The notes under the pieces are model-generated. The model did no database searches. It worked only from the letters and a program-made list of their open reading frames with translations, and was not told the origin of the DNA. Shown piece after piece: positions 8,192 through 19,190 of a DNA stretch of 40,884 nucleotides (positions are counted from its first letter, which is position 1; every line of letters begins with the position of its first letter). This DNA comes from Gammaproteobacteria bacterium (GTDB lineage: Bacteria; Pseudomonadota; Gammaproteobacteria; Acidiferrobacterales; UBA6901): the NCBI GenBank assembly GCA_016218345.1, contig JACREH010000041.1, forward strand, positions 1 to 40,884, in the 5' to 3' direction. Both the position numbers and the translations under genes were made by a program.

Positions 8192-8284
8192 AACAGCAGA
8201 TACAAGTAGCAAGATTCAGGTGGAAATTCGAGCAGGGTTCCCCAGGAATTATATATCCGATCTGGAACGAGGCCCTGGGATTTT

Positions 8285-8315
8285 CAAAAAGAAAAGGGCC
8301 GGCTTGCGCCGGCCC
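8285..8315 (-). terminator. Intrinsic terminator of hppA
   Basis: On the minus strand GGGCCGGC-GCAA-GCCGGCCC (8-bp perfect stem, tetraloop) is followed by TTTTCTTTTT. It lies about 70 nt after the hppA stop and has the classical terminator layout. Confidence 0.85.
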
Positions 8316-8328
8316 TGAATATGATGAG

Positions 8329-8369
8329 GCCCTCGCCCCTTACCCTCTCCCGCAAGGGGAGAGGGGGAG
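8329..8369. repeat. CCCTCTCCC-family palindromic repeat
   Basis: CCCTCTCCC-GCAA-GGGGAGAGGG hairpin preceded by GCCCTCGCCCCTTA. It lies between the hppA stop and its terminator, so it would be part of the hppA transcript 3' end. Confidence 0.8.
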
Positions 8370-8383
8370 TGATCAAGAATCTC

Positions 8384-10420
<2,037 letters not shown>

Positions 10421-10494
10421 ATCGATCTCCTCCCAACGTGGAAACTAACTGACGGTTGTAAACGAACGTTACCCACTCCCAACTTAATTAAGTC

Positions 10495-10604
10495 GTCATT
10501 CCGGCGAAAGCCGGAATCCAGGTTTTGAAAAATCATCGGTCGTCAGGCCGATTCTGGATGCCGGCTCCCCGTTCTAGCCGGGGACAAGCTTCGCTGGCAT
10601 GACG
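10495..10604. repeat. GTCATTCCGGC-family double-hairpin repeat, copy 1
   Basis: The left hairpin is ATTCCGGC-GAAA-GCCGGAAT. A centre containing ATCGGTCGTCAGGCCGAT follows. The right arm is GGATGCCGGC...GCTGGCATGAC, whose loop is enlarged by a module of about 25 nt with its own hairpin (CCCCG-TTCTAGC-CGGGG). Copy 2 at 35875-35984 carries the same module inverted in the opposite arm. It lies in the leader of hppA. Confidence 0.85.
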
Positions 10605-10611
10605 GCATTAC

Positions 10612-10662
10612 TACTTGTTCAGTACTTCCCTAAGTAAGCCTTGTCTTAATCAGAGGTTCCCT
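10612..10662 (+). repeat. Fragments of the modular hairpin repeat
   Basis: Pieces CTTGTTCAG and CTTCCCTAA (end module) and TTAATCAGAGGTTCCC (start module) of the element at 14038-14287 occur here in altered order. The last piece supplies the final codons and stop of the 75-aa ORF on the minus strand. Confidence 0.55.
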
Positions 10663-10873
10663 TGTCCTGGATCGCGAGCCCGCCGGTGAAGCGCGTACCC
10701 GGTTCGAATCCGAATACCGCATCGAGCCGGCACTCGCGGATCAGTTGATCGACTGCCGCCTGGCCGTGCTCGCGGCTGATCTCGGACAGAATCAGCTTGG
10801 CCGAATTACCGTTGTAAAAGCCGCCGAAGTCGGCCTGTACCTTGAGCAATTCCTTGGCCTTGTCCAAAGTCAT
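10646..10873 (-). CDS. Conserved-looking 75-aa protein between pfp and hppA
   Basis: Small soluble protein of unknown function. It begins MTLDKAKELLKVQADFGGFY and continues with NGNSAKLILSEISREHGQAAVDQLIRE, a helical, charged pattern, then LDAVFGFEPGTRF. There are no cysteines besides the one in ECRLD, no membrane segment and no signal peptide. Codon use resembles its neighbours and the composition looks like a real gene. The last codons (KGTSD and the stop) derive from a repeat fragment, so the C-terminus may have been altered by a repeat insertion. Its position between pfp and hppA on the same strand suggests a link to PPi metabolism, but this is inference only. No ribosome site is evident. 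Confidence 0.6.
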   Translation of the reverse strand: MTLDKAKELLKVQADFGGFYNGNSAKLILSEISREHGQAAVDQLIRECRLDAVFGFEPGTRFTGGLAIQDKGTSD

Positions 10874-10886
10874 TTATGAATATTTG

Positions 10887-10963
10887 TCGCAGAGCCGCAA
10901 AGACGCAAAGGTTGTTAAATTCAGTTTTTTCTATATTTCTTTGCGCCTTCGCGTCTTTGCGTC
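10887..10963. repeat. GACGCAAAG-family inverted repeat, copy 1
   Basis: The left arm GCCGCAAAGACGCAAAG pairs with the right arm CTTTGCG...CGTCTTTGCG across a T-rich centre. It lies between pfp and the 75-aa ORF. Related repeats are at 27594-27717 and 34660-34740, and a remnant of its right end at about 37914-37938. Confidence 0.8.
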
Positions 10964-10969
10964 AAACGA

Positions 10970-12241
10970 TCATAATTTAAATTCGCTAAGCTTCTTCTTG
11001 ACGGCGACGTTCTTGAGCCGCACGTATTGCGGCATGCCGTTCTTGTAGGGCGGGTAGTCCTCGCCCTGGATGAGCGGCTCCAGATACTGCCGGCACTTAT
11101 TGGTGATGCCGAATCCGTCGTCGGTGATGAAGTCCTTGGGCATCATCTTCTCGACGTTCGCCACCTTGGCGAGCGGCGCCGCGCCGATGGCCCACTTGTA
11201 CGGTTTGCTCGACTTGCGTACCACGATCGGCATCATCGAGTTCTTGCCCTTGAGCGCCAGCTCGACTGCCGCTCTTCCCATGGCATAGGCCTGGTCGACG
11301 TCGCTCTTCGAGGCGATGTGGCGCGCGGCGCGCTGCAGATAATCGGCCACGCCCCAGTGATACTTGAGATTCAGGCCTTCCTTGACGATCGACGCCACCA
11401 CCGGCGCGACGCCGCCGAGCTGGGCGTGACCGAAGGCGTCGCGCAGGCCCTGGTCGGCGAGGAACTTGCCGTCGGCGCTCTTCACGCCCTCCGACACCAC
11501 CACCGTGCAATAGCCGAACTTCTTGACGTGGGCGTCGACCTTGGCCAGGAACTTAGGTTTGTCGAAGCTCACTTCCGGGAACAGGATGACGATCGGGATC
11601 TCGGTGTCCTTGGTCGAGGCCAGGCCGCCGGCGGCCGCGATCCAGCCGGCGTGCCGGCCCATGACTTCGAGGATGAACACCTTGGTCGAGGTCTTGGCCA
11701 TCGAGGCGACGTCGAAGCTCGCCTCGCGGGTCGAGACGGCGATGTACTTGGCGACCGAGCCGAAGCCCGGGCAGTTGTCGGTGATCGGCAGGTCGTTGTC
11801 CACGGTCTTGGGCACGTGGATCGCCTGGATCGGGTAGCCCATGGTCTCGGACAGTTGCGAGATCTTGAGGCAGGTGTCGGCCGAGTCGCCGCCGCCGTTA
11901 TAGAAGAAGTAACCGATGTTGTGGGCCTTGAACACCTCGATCAAGCGGTCGTACTCGCGCTTGTTGGCCTCGAGGCTCTTGAGTTTGTAGCGGCACGAGC
12001 CGAACGCGCCGCTCGGCGTGTGGCGCAGCGCCTTGACGGCCGCCGCCGATTCCTTGCTGGTGTCGATCAGGTCCTCGGTGAGCGCGCCGATGATGCCGTT
12101 GCGGCCGGCGTACACCTTGCCGATCTTGTGCTTGTGCTTGCGCGCGGTCTCGATCACGCCTGCGGCCGAGGCGTTGATGACCGCGGTCACGCCGCCGGAT
12201 TGGGCGTAAAAGGCGTTCTTCTTGATAACTTTCTTGGCCAT
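10970..12241 (-). CDS. pfp: PPi-dependent 6-phosphofructokinase
   Basis: Cytoplasmic enzyme that reversibly phosphorylates fructose 6-phosphate with PPi instead of ATP. The 423 residues belong to the long bacterial PPi-PFK group. The phosphate-donor loop is NGGGDSADT (residues 115-123). Asp occupies the position that is Gly in ATP enzymes (GGDGS). The second motif is PKTVDND (144-150), with the Lys typical of PPi specificity. FILEVMGRHAGW is the substrate-binding segment. A weak GGAG lies 11 nt before the ATG. With hppA it makes a PPi cycle: the reverse reaction yields PPi that the pump can use. Related enzymes also handle sedoheptulose phosphates in the Calvin cycle, so that role is possible here. 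Confidence 0.93.
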   Translation of the reverse strand: MAKKVIKKNAFYAQSGGVTAVINASAAGVIETARKHKHKIGKVYAGRNGIIGALTEDLIDTSKESAAAVKALRHTPSGAFGSCRYKLKSLEANKREYDRLIEVFKAHNIGYFFYNGGGDSADTCLKISQLSETMGYPIQAIHVPKTVDNDLPITDNCPGFGSVAKYIAVSTREASFDVASMAKTSTKVFILEVMGRHAGWIAAAGGLASTKDTEIPIVILFPEVSFDKPKFLAKVDAHVKKFGYCTVVVSEGVKSADGKFLADQGLRDAFGHAQLGGVAPVVASIVKEGLNLKYHWGVADYLQRAARHIASKSDVDQAYAMGRAAVELALKGKNSMMPIVVRKSSKPYKWAIGAAPLAKVANVEKMMPKDFITDDGFGITNKCRQYLEPLIQGEDYPPYKNGMPQYVRLKNVAVKKKLSEFKL

Positions 12242-12271
12242 ACAGCGGGACTCTCCGGTTGATTTTTGAAA

Positions 12272-12632
12272 TTAGCGGGCGGGGCGGCTCGCGCCCATGG
12301 CGGCTTGGCGCTCATGATCGGCTTGGACCTGTAACAGCACCGTGACGCATTGCTGGAGGTCGTCGTAGACCTCGCGGCCGGTGCCGAATTGCTCGCGCGG
12401 CGAGTAGAAAAACTGACAACGGTAGTGACCGGGACCGACCTTGCAGACCACGAAATTGGCGTCGCGCTCGCTCCAGAACACCGTCGGGCACGGAGTCAGC
12501 GCCGGCGACGGGGGGGTCGAGGCGCAGGTCGGTGTCGGCCCGCTGGGTCTCGATCGACTTGCCGTAGCGCTTCTCCAGGGCGGCGTCGATAATCGCCAAC
12601 TCGGCGTCGCTGAAATCGGGTATCTGGGTCAT
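12272..12632 (-). pseudogene. Small conserved gene split by a frameshift in a 7-base homopolymer
   Basis: Two overlapping frames read as one protein of about 120 residues. The N-terminal part is MTQIPDFSDAELAIIDAALE through LRLDPP. The C-terminal part, in the next frame, is CPTVFWSERDANFVVCKVGP through YDDLQQCVTVLLQVQADHE. The break coincides with a run of seven C on the coding strand (12510-12516). Removing one C joins them as LDPPSPALTPCPTVFW with no stop. The total span is 361 nt, one base more than 120 codons. This could be a sequencing error, a real null mutation or phase variation. Its function is unknown. It lies just upstream of pfp on the same strand and may have shared its transcript. 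Confidence 0.7.
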
Positions 12633-13095
12633 GACCGTGGTGAACGAAGTCGCGGGGTCGGTGAAAGTCGCGGGCTAGATTAACCGAATTTTCCCGTGGG
12701 TACAGGACAAAGATTCAATCGTCGGATAGGGGATATTTATGGCGCGCGAAAACTCGCCGTCCGGCAAAGTTTTTTCGAGACCCGGTACCTGTTTCGCGGT
12801 CTGGAAATGTCGGCCCCCTTTCGCCCACACGACCATTGACGCCGGGGGTGGCAGCGGGTAGTTTAGCGCCACAAAAAAAGCAGGCGCAGGGCGTCGTCGC
12901 ACGTACCCCGTCCACCGCGGTCCCGGGCCAAGTTCTTAAAATCATTCGGCTTTTTGTCCGGCCGGGGCCGGATTTGCGGTTCGGGTGGCTGGCGACCGAG
13001 TACAGTGCCGAGAAACAGGTTTTTCAGGACCCCGTTACGCGGGGAAGTGTTCCGAACCACGGCGGTTATGGCAACCGTCAAAGCGAGAAAAAACG
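12633..13095. other. Intergenic region with no supported gene
   Basis: 463 nt between the divergent frameshifted gene and adk. Short open frames exist on both strands but none shows family features or a ribosome site. It should contain the promoters of both flanking transcripts. One short hairpin, CCCCG-TTACG-CGGGG, lies near 13030. Confidence 0.6.
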
Positions 13096-13980
13096 ATGCG
13101 AATCATACTATTGGGGGCGCCGGGTTCCGGCAAGGGGACGCAGGCGAAACTGCTGGTCGAGAAATACCGGATTCCCCAGGTCTCGACCGGCGATCTGCTG
13201 CGCGAACAAGTGGCCGCCGGCACCGATCTCGGCAGGAAGGCCAAGGCCGCCATGGATGCCGGACAGTTGGTGACCGACGACGTGGTGCTGGGCATGATCC
13301 AATCGCGCCTTGCCAAGCCCGACGCCAAGGCCGGTTTCATTCTCGACGGTTTCCCGCGCAACATTCCGCAGGCGCAGGCGCTCGACGCCATGCTGGCGCG
13401 CCTCGGTCAGCCGCTGCAACTGGCGCTGCTCGTGGACGTCGATACCGAGGTGTTGCTGAAGCGCCTCACCGGCCGGCGCACCTGCGGTTCGTGCGGCGCG
13501 ATCTACAACATCTATTTCACCCCGCCCAAGACCCAGGGCAAGTGCGACAAGTGCGGCGGCAGCCTGCAGCACCGCTCCGACGACAACGAGGCGACGGTCG
13601 GCAAGCGCCTGAAGGTGTACACCGAACAGACCGCGCCGCTGATTTCCTATTACAAGGCGCAGGGCAAGCTGCGCACCGCGCGCGGCGTCGGCAAGGTCAA
13701 CGACATCTTCAAGACCATCAGCGACATCATCGAGGCGCAGATGCGGCCGCTCGCCGGCATCGATCTGGGTGGCGGCAAGCCGTCCGCCAAGGCGGCGCCC
13801 GCCAAGGCCAAGCCCGCGGCCAAGAAACCCGAAGTCAAGAAGCCGGTGCCGGTCAAGAAGGCGCTGAAAAAACCTGCGCCGAAGAAGGCCGCCAAGAAGG
13901 CCCCGGCCAAAAAACCCGCGAAGAAGAAGCCGGCGCCGAAGAAGAAAAAGGCCGCCGCTAAGCCCAAGAAAAAGAAGTAA
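13096..13980 (+). CDS. adk: Adenylate kinase with lysine-rich histone-H1-like tail
   Basis: Catalyses ATP + AMP = 2 ADP in the cytoplasm. Residues 1 to about 220 are a normal long-form adenylate kinase: P-loop GAPGSGKGT (8-16), AMP site STGDLLRE, FILDGFPRN and the lid domain. The lid holds four cysteines at 130, 133, 150 and 153, so it probably binds zinc. From about 231 to 294 the protein continues with a tail made almost only of Lys, Ala and Pro (such as KKPAPKKAAKKAPAKKPAKK), like histone H1 or AlgP tails. Typical Adk is 214-218 residues. The tail is in frame with no intervening stop and is followed by a terminator, so it is a genuine extension. The start is set by family alignment; an in-frame ATG 37 codons upstream was rejected. 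Confidence 0.95.
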   Translation: MRIILLGAPGSGKGTQAKLLVEKYRIPQVSTGDLLREQVAAGTDLGRKAKAAMDAGQLVTDDVVLGMIQSRLAKPDAKAGFILDGFPRNIPQAQALDAMLARLGQPLQLALLVDVDTEVLLKRLTGRRTCGSCGAIYNIYFTPPKTQGKCDKCGGSLQHRSDDNEATVGKRLKVYTEQTAPLISYYKAQGKLRTARGVGKVNDIFKTISDIIEAQMRPLAGIDLGGGKPSAKAAPAKAKPAAKKPEVKKPVPVKKALKKPAPKKAAKKAPAKKPAKKKPAPKKKKAAAKPKKKK

Positions 13981-13999
13981 GCGTTTGCAGTAACTTCAA

Positions 14000-14022
14000 G
14001 GCCCGGGAAACCGGGCCTTTTT
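14000..14022 (+). terminator. Intrinsic terminator of adk
   Basis: GGCCCGG-GAAA-CCGGGCC followed by TTTTT, 20 nt after the adk stop: 7-bp perfect stem, stable tetraloop and T-run. Confidence 0.9.
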
Positions 14023-14037
14023 GTTCTAATATTGTAG

Positions 14038-14287
14038 GGAGCCTCTGATTAAGTCAGAGGTTCCCGTCCGGCCAGGAGGGCCGGGCATTTTTCAAACACG
14101 CAAGTGTTTAAATATTAAAGCAAGACGAACGAAGCGCAGCGAAGTAGGGCTACTTCTGTGAAGCAAAAACGAAAACCACGTTTTTCGTTTTGTGACGTAC
14201 AGGATGTACTAATGCCGCGGGTGCATGGATGCGCGGGAGCGGCCGTGTCTGAACAAGCCAGGGAGGGACTTGTTCAGACCTTCCTTA
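14038..14287 (+). repeat. Modular hairpin repeat, copy A (about 250 bp)
   Basis: Chain of hairpins: CCTCTGA/TCAGAGG at 14042-14060; CCGGCC-AGGAG-GGCCGG at 14068-14084; AAACAC/GTGTTT near 14095-14110; a CAAAACG-rich stem near 14164-14191; GTAC-AGGAT-GTAC at 14197-14209; GCCGC...GCGGC at 14214-14243, with an inner loop ATGGAT; GTCTGAACAAG/CTTGTTCAGAC at 14247-14279. It is nearly identical to 18938-19186, with a few substitutions and a one-base indel. It fills the gap between the adk terminator and hemB. No open frame of note is inside. Confidence 0.9.
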
Positions 14288-14288
14288 G

Positions 14289-15335
<1,047 letters not shown>

Positions 15336-15371
15336 CGACCCGATCCAGCCCGGTGCTCGCGCCGGATGACC

Positions 15372-16094
15372 TCAAGGCTTCCTGGGTTTTCCGAGGATCT
15401 CCCGCTCGATCTGTTCCAGGCTGATGTGGCGCACATCCTTGCCCTTGATGAAATAGATCACGTATTCGCAGATGTTGCGCGCATGATCGCCGATGCGCTC
15501 CAGGGCGCGCGCCGCCCAAATCACGTTCAACATGCGCGAGATGGTGCGCGGGTCTTCCATCATGAAGGTGATCATCTGGCGCATCACCCCCTCGTATTCG
15601 CGGTCCACCTGCAGGTCCTCGCGCGCCACGCGCAACGCCGCCTCGACATCGACGCGCGCGAACGCGTCCAGGGCGTCGTGCACCATCTGGCGCACGTGGT
15701 TGCCGAGGGTCTGGATCTCGGCGTAGTTGTTCTTGGGGCGTTCTTCGCCGGCGAGCCGCACCGCCATGTGCGCGATCTTTTCGGCCTCGTCGCCGATGCG
15801 CTCCAGGTCGGTGATGGTCTTGATTACCGCCACCACCAGGCGCAGGTCGCTGGCGGTCGGCTGGCGCCGGGCGATGATCTGGTTGCATTCCTCGTCGATG
15901 GTGACCTCGAGCTTGTTGACCTTGTAGTCGTCCTTGGCGACGGCGTCGGCCTGGGCGGTGTCGCCGTTGGCGAGCGCGGCCAACGCCAGGGTGATTTGTT
16001 GTTCCACCAGGCCGCCCATCTGCAGCACTTTGCTGCGGATGTCTTCCAGTTCGGCGTTGTACTGGCGCGAAATATGGGTGTGGATCGGCTCCAT
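15372..16094 (-). CDS. phoU: Phosphate transport regulator PhoU
   Basis: Cytoplasmic, membrane-associated negative regulator that links the Pst transporter to the PhoR kinase. It is 240 residues with two repeated three-helix PhoU domains. Each domain carries the metal-binding E-R-I-G-D pattern: [17 protein letters not shown] near residue 90 and [18 protein letters not shown] near 195. AGGAG lies 8 nt before the ATG. It is the last gene of the pst operon, 25 nt after pstB. It normally keeps PhoR in phosphatase mode when phosphate is plentiful. Confidence 0.96.
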   Translation of the reverse strand: MEPIHTHISRQYNAELEDIRSKVLQMGGLVEQQITLALAALANGDTAQADAVAKDDYKVNKLEVTIDEECNQIIARRQPTASDLRLVVAVIKTITDLERIGDEAEKIAHMAVRLAGEERPKNNYAEIQTLGNHVRQMVHDALDAFARVDVEAALRVAREDLQVDREYEGVMRQMITFMMEDPRTISRMLNVIWAARALERIGDHARNICEYVIYFIKGKDVRHISLEQIEREILGKPRKP

Positions 16095-16119
16095 TTAAAA
16101 TCTCCTGTGTCTGACCGGA

Positions 16120-16950
16120 TCAGCCATAGCGGCCGGTAATATAATCTTCGGTACGTTTGTTGGACGGGTTGGTGAATATGGTGTTGGTGTCGCCGAACTC
16201 CACCAGCTCGCCCAGGTGCATGAAGGCAGTATAGTCCGAGACGCGCGCCGCCTGCTGCATATTGTGCGTGACGATCAGGATCGTGAGTTTGTTCTTGAGC
16301 TCGGCGATCAGCTCCTCGATGCTGGCGGTGGCGATCGGGTCGAGCGCCGAGGTCGGCTCGTCGAACAGCAGGATTTCCGGATCGGTGGCCAGGGCGCGCG
16401 CGATGCACAGTCGCTGCTGCTGGCCGCCGGACAGGTTGAAGGCCAGGTCCTGGAGGCGGTCCTTGACCTCGCTCCACAGCGCCGCGCCGCGTAGCGCCTG
16501 CTCGACCTTGTCGTCCACGATCGACCGCTTCTTCACGCCGCGCACCCGCAGCCCATAGGCGACGTTCTCGTATATCGACTTGGGGAACGGGTTGGGCTTC
16601 TGGAACACCATGGAGACACGCATGCGCACCTCGATCGGGTCCACTTTCGGACCGAGGATATCGGTGTTGTCCGGTTGGACGACGATCTCGCCCTCGTAAC
16701 GGTTGCCCGGGTAGAGGTCGTGCATGCGGTTGAAGCAACGCAGGAACGTGGATTTCCCGCAGCCGGAAGGACCGATCAACGCCGTGACCTGATTCTCCGC
16801 GAGCGTGAGGTTGATCTGCTTGAGCGCCTGCACGCTGCCGCCGTAGAAAAAGTTCAAACCTCGTACCTCGGCCTTGGCTTTTTCGGCGGTTGGCGCGGCA
16901 TCGGTCGCAGTCATGGCGACTGCTGGGATCGGGGTATCGAGCTTGGTCAT
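16120..16950 (-). CDS. pstB: Phosphate ABC transporter ATPase
   Basis: ATP-hydrolysing subunit of the high-affinity phosphate importer PstSCAB. It has Walker [11 protein letters not shown]-loop [24 protein letters not shown] signature LSGGQQQR, Walker [14 protein letters not shown] and the switch His in [10 protein letters not shown]. It is 276 residues from this ATG. Two in-frame GTG codons 9-12 nt upstream overlap the pstA stop and could also serve. About 25 residues precede the ABC domain, slightly longer than usual. It lies 5 nt after pstA and 25 nt before phoU, clearly in the same operon. Confidence 0.95.
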   Translation of the reverse strand: MTKLDTPIPAVAMTATDAAPTAEKAKAEVRGLNFFYGGSVQALKQINLTLAENQVTALIGPSGCGKSTFLRCFNRMHDLYPGNRYEGEIVVQPDNTDILGPKVDPIEVRMRVSMVFQKPNPFPKSIYENVAYGLRVRGVKKRSIVDDKVEQALRGAALWSEVKDRLQDLAFNLSGGQQQRLCIARALATDPEILLFDEPTSALDPIATASIEELIAELKNKLTILIVTHNMQQAARVSDYTAFMHLGELVEFGDTNTIFTNPSNKRTEDYITGRYG

Positions 16951-16955
16951 GGATA

Positions 16956-17879
16956 TCACCACTTGATGCGTTTGCGGTAACGGTAGCGCAGCCAGATGGC
17001 GAAGGCGTTCATCGCCAGCGTCATGACGATGATCACCACGCCGGCCGCGGCCGCGTTGGTCAGGAAGGCCGCCTCGGGGCGCGACAGCCAGTTGAACATC
17101 TGAATCGGCATGACCGTGAACGGTGCGAACAGCCAGTCGAACGACAGGAACGGCGCCTCAGCCTTCAGCGGCGCCGGCGGCAGGAAGGCGATGAAGGTGA
17201 GCGCGCCGATGGTGATCACCGGCGCGGTCTCGCCGATGGCGCGCGCCAGACCGATGATCACGCCGGTGAGAATGCCGCCGGTCGAGTACGGCAGCACGTG
17301 GTCGGCGACCGTCTGCCACTTGGTGGCGCCGAGCGCATAGGCGGCCTCGCGGATCACGCCCGGCACGGCGCGGATCGCCTCGCGCGTGGCGACGATCACG
17401 ACCGGCAGGATCAGGAGCGCAAGCGTGAGCCCGGCCGAGAGTATGCTCTGGCCGAAGTCGAGCGCATACACGAACAGGCCGAGCGCCAACAGGCCGTACA
17501 CGATCGACGGCACACCGGCGAGGTTGGAGACGTTGATCTCGATCAGGTCGGTCACCCAATTGCGTGGCGCGTATTCTTCGAGATAAATGCCGGCGGCGAT
17601 ACCGAGCGGCACGGCGGTCAGCGCCGTGACCAGCATGACCAGCGTGGTACCGACCCAGGCCGAGAGGATGCCGGCCTGGCCGGCGCGGCGCGACGGGAAG
17701 GAGGTGAAGAAATCCCACGACAGGCGCGGCAGGCCGTCGATGGCGAGGTCGAGAAACAGCGCAAACAGCGTCATCACCCCGACCAGCATGGCGATCAGAC
17801 CCACGATCGCGAACATCTTGTCCCAGCGTTTGTGCCGGACGATGAGCGCGCGGATTTCCCGGACGTTTTGCGGTTCCAT
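16956..17879 (-). CDS. pstA: Phosphate ABC transporter permease PstA
   Basis: Inner-membrane permease of the PstSCAB importer. It is 307 residues starting [20 protein letters not shown], with six main hydrophobic segments. The permease (EAA-type) loop [21 protein letters not shown] lies near residue 190 and contacts PstB. The start was chosen by family alignment; this frame stays open upstream, but those residues belong to another frame of pstC. The pstC stop is 2 nt upstream and pstB follows after 5 nt. Confidence 0.95.
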   Translation of the reverse strand: MEPQNVREIRALIVRHKRWDKMFAIVGLIAMLVGVMTLFALFLDLAIDGLPRLSWDFFTSFPSRRAGQAGILSAWVGTTLVMLVTALTAVPLGIAAGIYLEEYAPRNWVTDLIEINVSNLAGVPSIVYGLLALGLFVYALDFGQSILSAGLTLALLILPVVIVATREAIRAVPGVIREAAYALGATKWQTVADHVLPYSTGGILTGVIIGLARAIGETAPVITIGALTFIAFLPPAPLKAEAPFLSFDWLFAPFTVMPIQMFNWLSRPEAAFLTNAAAAGVVIIVMTLAMNAFAIWLRYRYRKRIKW

Positions 17880-17881
17880 TT

Positions 17882-18799
17882 CTAATATGCCTGACGGAAG
17901 CGTTTGCGCAGCAGGTGGCCGACGATGTTGAAGAGCAGCGTCATGAGCAGCAGCACCAGGCCGGCGGCGAAGATGCTCTGGTAGCCGATCGAGCCGTGCG
18001 GCAGGTCGCCGAGGCTCACCTGCACGATATAGGTGGTGATGGTGGCGGCCGGCTCCATCGGGTTCCAGGTGAAATTGGGCTGCTGGCCGGCGGCCACCGC
18101 CACCACCATGGTCTCGCCGACGGCGCGCGAGATGCCGAGGATATAGGCGGCGACGATGCCGGAGGTCGCGGCCGGCGTCACCACGCGCAGCGCCGTCTGG
18201 AAGCGCGTTGCGCCCATGGCGTATGAGCCCTCGCGGATGTGCATCGGCACGGCGCGCATGGCGTCCTCGGACACCGACGATACGTATGGGACGATCATGA
18301 TGCCGATCACGATACCGGGCCCGAGCATGTTGAAACCCGGAAGATTCGGTAGGACCGTGGCCTGTAGCAGCGGCGTGACGAACAGCAAGGCGAAGTAACC
18401 GAACACGATGGTGGGCACGCCCGCGAGCAGTTCCAGGACCGGTTTGACCGTCTCGCGCACCGTATGCGGGGCAAATTCGCTCAGGTAAATGGCGATCACC
18501 GTGCCGAGCGGCACGGCCACCAGCAGCGCCACGCCGGAGGTGACGAGCGTGCCGGCCACGAGCGGCATGATGCCGTAATGAGCGTCGGAAAACAGCGGCG
18601 TCCACTGGGTATCGGTCAGAAAATCCTTCAACGAGACGTGCTCGAAAAAGCTCCATGACTCGTAAATCAGGATCGCGATGATCGCCACGGTAATCATCAC
18701 CGCCGAGAACGCCGCCAGGAACAGCACCGACTCGATCAGCCGCTCGCGCCAGTGGCGCAGCGGACGGTGGGCGAAGCGGGAGGCGGGCTGATCGGTCAC
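17882..18799 (-). CDS. pstC: Phosphate ABC transporter permease PstC
   Basis: Inner-membrane permease partner of PstA. It is 305 residues from GTG (MTDQPASRFAHRPLRHWRER). Six hydrophobic segments follow a basic N-terminus. The REGSYAMGATRFQTALRVVTP loop near residue 190 is the PstB-binding element. The frame is open about 60 codons further upstream, but that part runs through a terminator and is not permease-like, so the GTG next to the first conserved residues was preferred; the ribosome site is weak. It is separated from pstS by 391 nt holding a terminator and a modular repeat, which is unusual for this operon. Confidence 0.92.
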   Translation of the reverse strand: MTDQPASRFAHRPLRHWRERLIESVLFLAAFSAVMITVAIIAILIYESWSFFEHVSLKDFLTDTQWTPLFSDAHYGIMPLVAGTLVTSGVALLVAVPLGTVIAIYLSEFAPHTVRETVKPVLELLAGVPTIVFGYFALLFVTPLLQATVLPNLPGFNMLGPGIVIGIMIVPYVSSVSEDAMRAVPMHIREGSYAMGATRFQTALRVVTPAATSGIVAAYILGISRAVGETMVVAVAAGQQPNFTWNPMEPAATITTYIVQVSLGDLPHGSIGYQSIFAAGLVLLLMTLLFNIVGHLLRKRFRQAY

Positions 18800-18885
18800 A
18801 GGGTGGTTCCCGGAATTGATGCGGCGATGATAAAAACGAATTATGACAATTCTGTTACCGCCGGGGCAATCGCTGAAAATACCCG

Positions 18886-18912
18886 AAAAAAAAGGGGCGC
18901 CAGTGGCGCCCC
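18886..18912 (-). terminator. Intrinsic terminator between pstS and pstC
   Basis: On the minus strand GGGGCGCC-ACT-GGCGCCCC is followed by eight T. It lies after the pstS stop and before pstC, so it should end or reduce transcripts from the pstS promoter. It would explain strong expression of the binding protein relative to the permease genes. Confidence 0.88.
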
Positions 18913-18937
18913 TTGAGGTACTGCGCTTGGCGGCTAG

Positions 18938-19186
18938 AGAACCTCTGATCAAGTCGGAGGTTCCCGTCCGGCCAGGAGGGCCGGGCATTTTTCAAACACG
19001 CAAGTGTTTAAATATTAAAGCAAGACGAACGAAGCGCAGCGAAGTAGGGCTACTTCTGTGAAGCAAAACGAAAACCACGTTTTTCGTTTTGTGACGTACA
19101 GGATGTACTAATGCCGCGGGTGCATGGATGCGCGGGAGCGGCCGTGTCTGAACAAGCCGGGGATGGACTTGTTCAGACCTTCCCTA
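18938..19186 (+). repeat. Modular hairpin repeat, copy B (about 249 bp)
   Basis: Nearly identical to 14038-14287 over its full length. The differences seen are a C for T and G for A in the first hairpin, one A fewer in the A-rich stem, and a changed loop in the last hairpin (CCGGGGATGGA instead of CCAGGGAGGGA). It is inserted between pstS and pstC. Its GGA-loop strand is opposite to pst transcription. Confidence 0.9.
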
Positions 19187-19190
19187 GTGC

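Noticed and set aside
14038-14287. CRISPR array or small insertion sequence
   Set aside because: The hairpins are not equal repeats with unique spacers, and there is no transposase frame or target duplication visible.
15336-15371. Bidirectional terminator between hemB and phoU
   Set aside because: No stem followed by a T-run on either strand in the 36-nt gap.
16956-18656. A single 566-residue protein covering pstA and half of pstC
   Set aside because: The upstream half is an out-of-frame reading of pstC with Arg/His-rich composition; only the part from 17879 is permease-like.
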